Below, piece after piece: positions 50,878 through 61,916 of a stretch of DNA of 64,000 bases (positions are counted from its first letter, which is position 1; each line of letters opens with the position of its first letter). Source of the DNA: Bradysia coprophila (taxonomy: Eukaryota; Arthropoda; Insecta; Diptera; Sciaridae). A program made the position numbers and the translations under genes. The stretch covers positions 2,294,001-2,358,000 of the forward strand of contig NW_023503972.1 in NCBI RefSeq assembly GCF_014529535.1. The letters are read 5' to 3'. The notes beneath the pieces are model-generated. The model worked only from the letters and a program-made list of their open reading frames with translations, made no database searches and was not told the DNA's origin.

Positions 50878-51747
50878 CATAGAGTTATGCTCGAGAGTTG
50901 GCGAGATGGCGTTTGTCGTTTTATCATCTACCCTTGTGGCATGTACATGGACAACCCTATTCTTGAAATATTTAGTAACACTGACTCGTATGTCAAATTG
51001 TCATACCTGACACGTCATGGAAAATATTTTGTTTTGATGTGAGGCACACAACAAAAATGTTTTTAATGAAAAAATTGCAGCGTATTTTTTAGATGTTAAA
51101 ACAAAACAAAGTAAAACACAAGAGAGTAAACAAAAGAAGTGAAAATAATCAAGTGAAAAACTTAAAATTCGTTTAAAATGGAAAAATTTAGAACATTACT
51201 TCCGTAAACTGTTGGATCAATTTTGATTAATTTGTCCTCGCCGGTCAACCGTATTAATGTGAAAATGATCATTTATAAACATAATAAAAGTTGCATTCAT
51301 TGATAAAATCAGATTTTCTTTAAAAATTTCCAAATCTTCTTACAGTGAACGGCATCTCAAATGTCTCACTGTCAAATTTTTATTGAGATGTCGTTCACTG
51401 TATGCGAAATTCAATGACAAAATTCCACTAAGAACAAACAATTTTTCGGCACGAATTTGATCTCAATACGCACTTATTTTGCATAATTTTATCACTTTGT
51501 ACAGATTTCAATTAGCACTGATAGTTTCACTAATACAAAAGCCACAAAATAAGAAACAAAATTAAGGAATGCTCAAAACACAATATTAAATCAGCTGACA
51601 ACACAAATTTGCTAAGAAAAATGGCGACTGACCGCACAGAATGCTGTTTTAAGGAGCATCGGCACCCAAATGCTGGTTTCCTCTTAGAATTAGCATTTCC
51701 ATAGAAAAGCGCCATCTTGCCAACTCTCAGGTATAACTCTATGCATC
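50878..51747. mobile_element. TIR element of about 870 bp
   Basis: Inverted ends of about 33 bp: catagagttatgctcgagag, ttggcgagatggcg and complement at 51709-51745. The CAGTG MITE copy at 51342-51401 is nested inside. TSD unclear. Confidence 0.6.
51342..51401. mobile_element. Short copy of the CAGTGAACG MITE
   Basis: The two TIRs (cagtgaacggcatctcaaat and complement) remain almost joined tail to tail, flanked by TA. Confidence 0.75.
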
Positions 51748-53074
51748 TGATTAAAATTGACAAGAAGCTAAATTGTTTGAAGATTTTTACGGTAACTTTT
51801 GTATTTCGACTCACTTCACGTACGCTAGGCTTAAAGTTTCGCAAATATTGTCAAAGTTTCAGAAATTTTAACAAAAATATTTACAATGCGGTCACGCCGA
51901 AGTACAAGGGTGGATCGATTTAAATTTGTTTTACCGCCCGAGCAATTTTTGAGTAGAGCATTATTAATATATAATGAATTTATCAAACATTTACAGTGTG
52001 GAATAGGTTATTTGTTTAATTAGAAATTCCACAACTTTGAAGTGAAATCTCAGACAGAAGATGCATCATGACCTGGGTCAAATTAATCGTTATTTACGTC
52101 ACAATTTCATAAGAAATTTGGTGGGAGAATATCAAGAAAATATGCATTTTATTAAAGCAGCTCTCTAGCTAGTGCAACGTAAATCCGAATCTCTTTATAT
52201 AATTTCGAAAGCTTACCTTCGCACTAGGTGAATGCTTTTGTTTCAGAAATGGGTTGGCCTGAAAGAGGTTGAACTCAGCTATTCAACAATACCTCATATA
52301 ACCTTGAAGTGATTTTTCTTTGCTCTGCACGTGCTGCCCAAACTCATTCTACTCGCAAGGAAAATTCCAATTAATTCTGAAATAGAAATTTTTTGATATT
52401 TTTTGTTTTTGTGTAATATATTTTGAAGTAAAATAATTCATAAAAATTTCAAATACTTCACAAATATCATCCTTTCATACCATCGAGGTATATCACAATC
52501 AGGCGAAGTATGCTGAAATGAGATTGACACTACAATTGCCAATTGCATTCATATTATATGAGGATTTCAGTAATTTAATTTTAGAAAGTCGGTCATGGAA
52601 CACTTCGCGCTTTTCTCATTAAAACAATAATTGTAAAATCGATCCAGCATTTAGGTACTGTAAAAAGAGCGTATATTTAAAGATCCAGAACCAGTATTCG
52701 GTATCCGGCATAACTACTTAGCTTTTAAATGAACCCAATTACATTCAAATTATTCATTAAAAAAAACGTTCGACCATACAGTCGGATAAAGAAAAGGTAA
52801 AATCAGACGTTCAGATTCGGAGATAATGCCACAGGAAGTGGGAAAACGTCCAAAAACTAATCGGTATGAAACAGACAGTTTCTATATTTCCATATAATTC
52901 TTGTAGTGACAGATTAACATAAAGACATTTCAGGGCCTTGCTGGAAAACATATTCAATCGATAAACAAAGTTTTTCTTATCAATTATTTCGCGAATCAAT
53001 TTCTGTGAGAAGTTTTATTATATCACACACCCAAATGCAACGAAACCCTTTCAGACAGTTAAATTGGAACTTAA

Positions 53075-54895
53075 GCAGATGGTTTCAAAATAGAGACGGT
53101 GACTGACGATGAAATCGTGGCGATTATTGCCAAGATGGAAGTAGACAAGGCTCCAGGACACGATGGGATATCGGTTGGTTCCTTAAAGTGTTGTTCGTCC
53201 GCGATTGCACCATTTTTGTGCGATATATTCAATCTCTGTTTATTCTATGGCAAGTATCCTGACGGGCTTAAGGTTGCCTTGGTCGTGCCTGCTTATAAAA
53301 GGGGTTTGGAAGATGAAGTAGGAAACTATCGACCAATTTCGCTGCTACCAGCGGTTAATAAGTTTTTAGAAATTGTCATTCAACGCGCTCTTACTCGCTT
53401 CCTCAAGAGTTGCAACTTTTTCAATGTACGCCAGTATGGATTTAGGGATGGGAGCGGTACGCACACTGCTTTGTTTGAGCTGATCAATGTGATTAATAAG
53501 GACATTGATGATAAGAAGGTGGTCTCTGGACTGTTTATAGACCTGTCCAAAGCGTTTGACACAGTTGTCCACAAGCTGCTTCTCATCAAGTTAGAGCGTG
53601 CTGGGGTGAGGGGTGTTGCACACGATTTGATCAGAAGCTATCTGACCGATAGAAAGCAGTGCACGGTGTGTAATGGAGTCACTAGTCCGTTGGTTGATGT
53701 GACGATCGGTGTTCTGTCCTGTCACCTTTGCTTTTTGTAGTGTTCATTAACGATTTTTTCAAGCTGCCGATCCATTCCACTCCCTTCGGATTTGCCGACG
53801 ATACGAATATGTTCGTCTCTTCTGCAGTCGTCGCTCAAAACGTTTTCGATCTATCCGAAGACTTGCGGGTTGTTGCTGAGTATTTCCGTTTGAACAAGCT
53901 TACTCTCAACCTGAATAAGACGAAGCTGGTTCACTTTCGCAAGCCTCATGTGAAGGTTGACGGTCAGCCAGTTTTAACCTTTAACGGCGTTGAGATTAAT
54001 GTTTTTTCCTCGGTCAAATGTCTCGGCTTGACTCTTGATCAGTTTGTGAGTTGGGACGATCACATTTCCAATTTGTGTTCGATTGTGTCCAAGCGAATTG
54101 GAGTACTTAAGCGTCTTCGCGTCTTGCCTAAAAAGATCCTTCGCCTGATATACTTTTCTACTGTTCATTGCCATTTGACGTATTGTGTTGGCGTGTGGGG
54201 TTCTGCCAAAAAGTCATTGATTGAAAGGCTTCACGGTTTGCACAAGAGAGCGCTAAAAGCCACCCACCGATTGCCATTGAGGTACCCAACTGAGCGTCTT
54301 TTTAGCGAGCAATTTCCGAATGTATTAACGGTACAGCGAATGTACGAATATGCGGTCTGCAAATTCGTTTTTTGTTGCATCAATGATCTGAAACATCACT
54401 CGCTGCAGTTCTCGGACAATCTTAATTGGTACCAAACAAGGTATTCATACTTGCTGAAGAAACCTAAGATTTCGTCGAACTATGGTAAACGTTGCCTGCT
54501 TTATTCTGGTCCGACGCTATTTAATGGCCTTCCGCCAACGATCAGAAATTCACTTACCCTCAATCAATTTTGTCGTTCGTTGAAAGCGTATTTACTGACG
54601 CGACTCGATTCTAATTAAATTAAATCAGCTGTAAACGAAAATCACGATCGAATAAAGAGCAAATATCACTTCTATCTGTTTAAGAATTTAATATGAAGAT
54701 TTAAGATACAACCATCACCTCATGGTACTTTTCGCCTTGCTAGCTGTCCTTGTTGTCTAGATTTATATCAACTTTATTAATTTGATTTTATGTTAAACTG
54801 TTGTAGCTCCTTAGAATTGTAACGCATACTGGAGCTACGCTGTGTGTTTAATGTTAGAAGTTTTTTCTTGGAAATAAATGAAATTGAAATTGATA
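53075..54895 (+). mobile_element. Degenerate CR1/L2-like non-LTR retrotransposon, 5'-truncated
   Basis: Reverse transcriptase blocks run in order: DKAPGHDGIS, NYRPISLLPAVNKFLEI, RQYGF, FIDLSKAFDTVVHKLL, GFADDTNMF (catalytic FADD) and LNLNKTKLVHF. The C-terminal thumb continues to a stop at 54616-54618. The frame changes near 53720-53735, exactly where the PQGS motif before the LLFVVFINDF block should be, so a small deletion has removed it and the copy is inactive. No RNase H follows. The 3' end has AATAAA and a short repeated tail tgaaattgaaattga near 54875-54895. No TSD was found. The clade is judged by eye. Confidence 0.82.
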
Positions 54896-54969
54896 TTAAT
54901 ACGAAAGTTGAAAATCAGAAAATCACAAAGAAATTCACTGAAACTGAAAGTATTCCAAACATGTAACGA

Positions 54970-55128
54970 AACAACGCACTTCAAGCAAAAGTGCTATTAA
55001 TGACAGCTGCCAAATAGAGTACTATTTTGTATGAAATTTTATCCCCACTCTTTTTACAGTGTAAGATTTTGTATGGAGCACTGTCAAGTTTCATTACCAT
55101 ATTTAGACTTTTGCTTGAAGTGCGTTGA
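54970..55128. mobile_element. TIR element, family CAACGCACTTCAAGC, copy 2
   Basis: Clear inverted ends caacgcacttcaagcaaaag and complement. A partial end is also present at 42276-42297. Confidence 0.7.
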
Positions 55129-55214
55129 ACGAAATCATTTTTACAAGGGGTGTAATGATCATGTTTCTCTTGAAGCAGGCAATAACAGTTATTTTCCGAA
55201 CGCACACTGAAAGT

Positions 55215-55280
55215 CTGTTTTAGCGAATTAGAGGTTTCCAGCACGAGCCGGAGGCGTGTTCTGGAATCGAATTCGCTAAA
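55215..55280. repeat. GC-tipped hairpin, family A, copy 3
   Basis: ttttagcgaatt, then tttccagcacgagccggagg and tctggaatcgaattcgctaa repeat the family A stem and tip; outer arms have diverged. Confidence 0.65.
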
Positions 55281-56145
55281 AAAGCCTTCCAGAATAAGTT
55301 TTCCTAAACGACGTCGAAAATATGCGACTAAATCGCGATATTTTACCTAGTATTAGGAACATGTGTTTGTATTAAACACCAGGAGATACTTTGAACAGAT
55401 AGTAATGTGATGTGGCAATACGCTTGCCATCTACAGCTCACAAGCAATCAGTATTCAGTGAATACTATTCACAACACTCATACCATCAGTTATTTACGTA
55501 TCTGTATTGGACGGTATATTTTAGGGAGTTACCGGCAATTTTTTAGGCGAGTTGTAGCCCGAACGAAGTGAAAGTGACTAAAATAAACCGTCTACAACAG
55601 ACATGCAACTTTTTATGCTGAGGGCCTATATTGCGAGAAACCGAATTTTATGGCCAAGGCATGAAAAAAATAGGTAGAAAAGTCTTACGAAAATAGTAAA
55701 CGACAACTCTACGAATAAAAACATTAAATCGATGAGCATCCTCCCAGGCTATTTGGTGGAATTATTATATTCAATTATTTTGTTTAAAATATACTTCTCA
55801 CTGCATGTTCAATGTTTTATTCAATTATTTGTAATAAGATTATGCTCCAAGCAAACAAACGAAGACTCTCTCATTAAAATTTTAGTATTTACCGGCATGG
55901 AAAACATTAAACTGATCGAAAATAAATGAGGAAAACAGCATTTCAATTTTGTTCAGTTGAACCACACGTAGAGTTGGAATAATGTCGTTCAAATCAATAT
56001 TTCTTGGTAGAGTGATGATATGGCGGTTAAGCATCATTATCGAAAACCCCATATCCTCTCTCTGTTTCTTGGGGATAGTCATCTGGCTTTAGTTTTCTTA
56101 TACCGATCGAAACAAATAAAGTAATAGATATTACAGTGTAATATT

Positions 56146-56296
56146 ATTACACACTTGTCACGAAGAAGTCGAGACTTGCCGAGACTAATAGTGACAAGTG
56201 TGTACTCTATTTTATTACATAAGCGAAAACGAGACAACAACAGAGACCTTAAGTGTATTTTTTTAATTATTCTTCTAGTTATGTAATTTTGACATC
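56146..56296 (+). repeat. Dispersed repeat family, copy 3, truncated
   Basis: Same sequence to aattttgacatcc, then it joins abruptly to half of a GC-tipped hairpin (ttcggctctatctggaaacc ...). A chimeric junction. Confidence 0.7.
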
Positions 56297-58114
56297 CTTC
56301 GGCTCTATCTGGAAACCCATAACACTCTAAAAAAGACTTTTCGTCCTAGGTACGAAATGTACTATTATATCCAACGCTTTCATTCAACAATATTAGGTCC
56401 CACCTTTTGGGCGGGTCAGGTCCCTTGACTGACAATTTTATGATTATATTTTAAATCAATTTCATTTTATTTTTCGTTGTTAAACTTCCGAAGCATCACA
56501 AATCACCGAAATCCAAATTCTTTGGAAAAGTACTTTTTGTATTCTCACGGCGTGGCGTAATCTGGCACACGGTGCTAAAAACAACGCATTAAACTTACGC
56601 GTGTCAGTTTAAGAGTTCAAGAGTGCGTTCTTTTTGCACTGTGTGCCTGATTCCCTGAAGCATCACAAAAACCTTCGTCTGAGTCCAGATTCTTTGGAAA
56701 AGTACTTTTTGTATTCTCAATTTCAATTAACCATAAATCATAAATTAAATACAACGACTCGTGTGAATTACGGCTCTCGCTCCGCTCTGGCCGCAAACTT
56801 CCCACTCGTATGAGTTGTCTATTAATCTATTATTCTGTTTCATCATCTCATTGTTAACGTTAATCAGAAGTAAGTGATGCGAATGTAGGACGACTAGAGG
56901 ACTCTTTCAATTTGGTACAAAATAAAAAAGTACACTTATGTACCAAAAGGAAGTCCCTCGATACTTACTAAATTCACAAAACCTCCAATCATGAATAAAA
57001 TATTACGACTCGTGGGAATTACGGCCATCGCTTCGCAAACTTTTCCTTCGAGCGAGTCTTAAAGTTTTCTGTTTGATTGTTCTTTAATGTCCTTCCATAC
57101 ATTTGAATAACGATTCAGAAATTGGTTTTTCATAAAATTTTGTACATTTATATGATATGGCGCCAAATCTGCTACTTATCTGCTACCGTGATAGTTGACT
57201 ATCATGCGTAGTGATGACTGACTATCATATGTGATAGCTGGATAAAACTAACCGACAAAATCAAATTTCATCAAAGTAATCGTTTTGATTGATTGAATTT
57301 ACAGCAGTTTAAAATACTGTCTTTCTGAAATAACTTCCAGATCCTTAATGCCACATAGCCAATCTTCGAACTTAACCTCAGGTTGATAACTACTCAAGTT
57401 ATCGTGTTTAAAAGCAAAAAATTTAGACAAACAATTCCGTTTTTCATAACATTTCATACAACCTTTGGGACAAACATTTTAGGGTATTTTCCGGCATATC
57501 CTGACTTACAGTCAAGCAGATTCAACAACCAAAAAAATTATATTCAGCACAGCTGAACATTTTTTTTGAAGCAGGACAAGTAAAATGTGTAACGTAGCAG
57601 AATAGACTTACAACTAAAATGCATTAATATTCAGCTGAGCAGGGCATCATTCTCATCTATCTTGTACATAGTATAGCTCAATAGACAATAGTACTTTTCA
57701 ACTACCACGAAAAATGTACTGCCATACTGTACAAATTCGGGACAAGTACAATTGTTAACATAGTAGTACATCTGCACTTAGTGTGGTCAGTATATAGAAT
57801 GTACATATATGCGGAACGTAATGTTCAGCTGTCTTGTAAAATAGTTCTGCACAGTTAACACTCTCAAAAAAAAATTCCGTGGATGTTGCTATACGCTTGC
57901 CGTTTTTAAACGTTTTCAAAAATCCTCAATGATTTCTATTCATTACCACTTTATTCTTCCTGCCTGCGAATAGTGACAGTATTATATGAGATATGCTGTT
58001 CGCATCTGTAGTTGAATGTTATAAAATTTACTTTGAATTATCATATAAAATCTAATTTTTCCTTGGAATATGTATTTCTCTTGTACAGACAGCAACAAAA
58101 TCGCTATACAAATC

Positions 58115-58285
58115 ACAACGTCTATTTGCCAATAGGTATTCCAAACAGTAACGTATTTTGCAGTTGACAATTTTCACCTAAGAGATATTTGATTTTTTTT
58201 AGTTCACAAACGAATATCCGTTGCTTAACATGCCTTCGGATAGTTCATATACATCACCGTTAACCGACAGGTGACTTTAAGATTT
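58115..58285 (-). pseudogene. Decayed fragment of a LAMP-family gene (exons 4-5 with the intron between)
   Basis: The plus-strand sequence at 58133-58205 matches LAMP exon 5 and its upstream intron at 33509-33582. On the minus strand it reads NTLLFGIPIGK, followed at once by stop codons where the functional gene has GKSYTC. Further up, 58240-58285 matches the part of exon 4 around TPGGERWYV but is out of frame. Because the intron is kept, the copy came from genomic duplication rather than from mRNA. No other exons of the copy are recognisable nearby. Confidence 0.6.
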
Positions 58286-58724
58286 ACTAAAAAAATTGTA
58301 AAAGGAAAACGTTGTCAGCTGTAAAGTAAATTCAATTTTACCGCACGTTGCGTTTTAAGTACTTATTTTTCCAACACAACTAGAGATGAACGGGATGCCC
58401 GATTGTTTGGGCTGACCCGTAAACGGTTCCATTCATTTTCTGTCAAACTTTCATTCCATTAACATAAAATCATTAGTACACTTGAACACTATAGCCCGGG
58501 CAGCGTATGTTATGATTCAGACACTGTAGCCATCTTATGTACTGTAAGCCTTCACGCTTATCAATTCAATTTGTGAAATTTATTTTTGTTTTCGGAACAT
58601 TTTACCAGGCAGGCTGTTTTTGACCAGTACACAAGTAACGAGTTTTACCGAGTTCGGGCTGGTTAAAAATCTGTCAGGTTTCCGTTTGTCGGGTTTCTAT
58701 AACATGCAACGGTTTAAGTTCACA

Positions 58725-58840
58725 TTCCACTCAACAAAAAGTACTCAGTGAGATAGCGAACTGTCAAATAAACAAAGCAAAAATTGAAAAAATTCAAATT
58801 TGACTCTCACCGGGAGTATTTTTTTGGTAAGAGGGAACTA
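58725..58840. mobile_element. Small TIR element, family 'AAAAAGTACTC', copy 3
   Basis: Same start ttccactcaacaaaaagtac and same tail ttttttggtaagagg-aac as copy 2, with similar spacing. Confidence 0.65.
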
Positions 58841-58965
58841 AGCATTAGGGTCGGGTTCGAGCGGGTTTTGAAAACAAACCTCAACCCGCTCATCTCTAGA
58901 CAGTAATGACACAGTAATGGTAGCCACTTCAATCCACTTTTTTCTACAAACTAACCTGTTTTCAG

Positions 58966-59413
58966 TTATATGTGTTATAACATGCGGACCATCAGTTGTG
59001 GCTTCACACGGAGGGTAAGTTCCCTTGTTTAATGAAAAGTATTTAAAATAAAAAAAAAACTCATTTCAACCGAACTAATGCTAAATCAGTTCAGTGAGCT
59101 GCAAAATATTGTCCACGGTCAATTAGATCCATTAAGTGACCCTTTCGTTTTAAAATAACCAATAAAACATTACACTGAAAAGACTCGACCTTTTTCCCCT
59201 TTTTTATACATCGCACACTTAAATTCTAATTTCGTTCACCGTTTTGGTATCAGCTATTCATCTAAAAAGGAGGACGTGCTCATTCATTCATGATTAGCAT
59301 CGATGTGTTGATGATCAAAGCATTTATTTCTCTCTAATTTCTGCATAGAATTTACCATATACACTCTTTTCCACAGCCAATGTGAAAAACCTGATGGAAT
59401 TGGTTGTGTGTGA
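58966..59413 (+). CDS. Possible exons of a short secreted cysteine-containing peptide
   Basis: A candidate exon 58966-59014 lies between good splice sites (ctgttttcag and GG|GTAAGT) and reads ICVITCGPSVVASHGG, like the end of a signal peptide. The next candidate exon starts at 59377 after ttttccacag. It joins in phase and reads QCEKPDGIGCV before a stop at 59411-59413. The exon with the start codon was not found. The stretch is short, so this is only a candidate. Confidence 0.25.
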
Positions 59414-60067
59414 TTGTTTCGGATGCTATTATGGGATGCGATGGTTAAATTTGAATATAATCAGGTATTGTGTGTGTGGCGTCGGATTTTGTTCACATAC
59501 AACACACACGGTAATTGTGTAATGCACAAAGTGTTTAATGAGGCCTGCAAGCGTAAGGGTTTGTTCAAAGTAAGGCATACTTTTGTTGAAATTAACGTGA
59601 ATGGTGAATAGCTCGTTTCACTTATTTACACGGACAAATAGCCCAAGCACTTTATGGTCGGATTGTGCATGAAGTGAAAAAGGGTTTAATTGAGTGAATT
59701 TACCTCAAGTTTGCTAAGAAGAAAACGACACACAGATTCAATTAACCAGGGGGATAGATAATCACCATTGAGAGTGAGGAGTTATTTTAGTAAATGTGAT
59801 AAAATAACAGGTCAAAATGATACCTTTCCCATGGTGTACCTTTGACAAGTTATTTTCAATCGACATAAAACATGATCGAAAGAAGAACCAAATTTTCCAT
59901 GGTAAAACCAAGCAAAAATCAGAGGGTGTAGCCGCTAAGATGTTTTCGCCTTTACGCTTTCTTCCAAACTAGAGAATACTTGGTAAAACCTCCGACGACA
60001 GCTAAAAATGATAGGGTAAGGCCAATGATTTTTCTACGCCGATTTCATTCTGTGGAATTTTCCACTA

Positions 60068-60185
60068 CAATCGCTAAACCGAACTGGTGTGCATACGTTA
60101 TTTTGCACCAGCTGGTCACACACAATTCCAAATGGGACCAGCTGGTGCAAAATAACGTATGCACACCAGTTCGGTTTAGCGATTG
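60068..60185. repeat. 118-bp near-perfect palindrome
   Basis: Arms of 50 bp beginning caatcgctaaaccgaactgg and ending accagctgg are exact complements. Confidence 0.85.
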
Positions 60186-60956
60186 TTTTCTTCGAAAACC
60201 CAATCCAAATTATTGTTTCACGTTGGGGGCTGTAGGATTCCTAATCTTTCTGAAAGGGCCAAGTGTATCACGATAATGATTGAATCTGTGTTTTCTTTTG
60301 TTCGATGTAAAATCTCTCACTTCGTTTGTTTAAAAATACAATTTGCCATGAGACCAGCCAAAGTTAATCGTTTCTGAAAGGTCGTCACGCCAAAGCCTGA
60401 GCGTAGGCAAGGAACGAAATTACAAATATATCTTGCAAGAAATATGATACGAAACGTTGATTCGATGACACATTAGTAGAATGTGAGGGGCTGATATGAA
60501 CATAGAAAATAAGTAAAATTCTTAAACTCGTTGAAAATCCCCAAAAATGTCTTTAAACTTCAAGAAAATTCTTAAAAACCAAAGGAAGACCATGAAAATC
60601 AACAAAAATCGTGTAAAAGTGAATATCTTTTGATGACTTTATCTTCTACCGCTCTTGAAATACAAGATTATCTAGCCCTTTGGTAAAATGTATTTGTGCC
60701 ACCGAGAATTGAAATACGACGGATTTCAATATCGATAACTAGATTGAAATGTCCAAAATTACAACACCCGTTTTCATGGCTTATTACAACACTCAAACCA
60801 GTGTTGAAATGAAATTCGTATGAGTGATTACAGCATTCGTTTTAAAAAAATGCAAAGCAACGTGATCGATCAAATTCGAAGAGTGATTGTTTACAATGAA
60901 AATTCTGAATTTTTGTGCATTTGTCTATTTCAATTCTCGGTTGGCACAAAGCATGA

Positions 60957-61090
60957 TGTGTTACACGTATTGTAATGAGATTTTTTCAGCACACGACCCA
61001 ATTTTCCTTACTCGCTCCGCTCGTAAGGAAAACTTGGGTCTAGTGCTGAAAAAATCAACATTACAATACTTGTAACACAACATACTATTA
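60957..61090. repeat. GC-tipped hairpin with TACTATTA edge
   Basis: tgttacacgtattgtaatg, then ttttccttactcgctccgct and complement; tip ctcgctccgctcg near 61011. TACTATTA at 61083-61090. Confidence 0.7.
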
Positions 61091-61170
61091 TTTTACTAGT
61101 GAGGTAATGTGGCCTTTCCCTCACTAGTGAAGACCCTTTCCCTCGCTCGTAAAGTAAAACACCATACTTT

Positions 61171-61268
61171 ACACGTGAAATAATTTGATATCTCGTATCA
61201 CGATGAGTAAAAGTATCCGAGGGCTTCAGCCCGATATCTGGATACGAGATATCAAATTACTTCACTGT
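61171..61268. repeat. GC-tipped hairpin with GGGCTTCAGCCC tip
   Basis: taatttgatatctcgtatc pairs with gatacgagatatcaaatta; tip at 61221-61232; TACTATT follows shortly at the right. Confidence 0.7.
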
Positions 61269-61709
61269 TATAGTAATGTACTATTTCCTTATCAAACAAA
61301 CGACATGAAAACGGCCGTTGTCCTCATCTTTACTTTCCTATACTATGCCCCCTAATCTATAAAGATCTACTTCTTCACCTGTTAAACATCTTCATCTAAT
61401 CCACAAACACGAATCAAACTCTCAAGTTGACTTGAAATCAATTTCACCTTTCTACGTGACCATTTGAAATAAACTTTCAGCCGAATTGTCAGAAATTATC
61501 GATCCATCAACCTTCTCGATCGCAACTCAAAGCGAAAGACTCCTTTCAACAGAAGTCAATCTTAACCGGTACAATCAACAACATATAAATCGAAACCCGA
61601 ATGGATTGTGGGTTCGCTCGAACCGAGGCTCGAAAAAATCGGTATTCTAACCATAAGCTAGATTTTGAGGTATACAAACTGGATCGGTGACCGGGAAAGA
61701 AACAAAGGA

Positions 61710-61916
61710 TTAACTGATCTTTGATTCAATGTCACTAGTTGATCCTTCGTCCCACCCTGGTAGATCATCTACGCTTTCGTTATGGAATGGTTCTGATGCA
61801 AAAGATCTTTGAGGCCCGCACATCTCGATAATCATTAGCGATTTTTCCGATAGAGGAACATACATCGAAAGGCGTTGATAGTTTTCTAATTCATTTAGGT
61901 CAAGTTCGGGAAACAT
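61710..61916 (-). CDS. Possible terminal exon of an unrecognised gene
   Basis: The frame begins MFPELDLNELENYQRLSMYV and ends in an acidic tail DDLPGWDEGSTSDIESKIS. It stays open upstream for about 130 nt through a degenerate ACCTGAAATTCAGGT repeat, which makes the true start uncertain. The residue mix is protein-like; no family is recognised. Confidence 0.25.
   Translation of the reverse strand: MFPELDLNELENYQRLSMYVPLSEKSLMIIEMCGPQRSFASEPFHNESVDDLPGWDEGSTSDIESKIS

Larger units (their letters stand above)
54896..58114. other. Gene-free stretch after the CR1-like fragment
   Basis: Listed repeats and AT-rich DNA only. The 56.6-57.1 kb part carries degenerate duplicated pieces (tttggaaaagtactttttgt twice, near 56520 and 56692). 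Confidence 0.45.
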
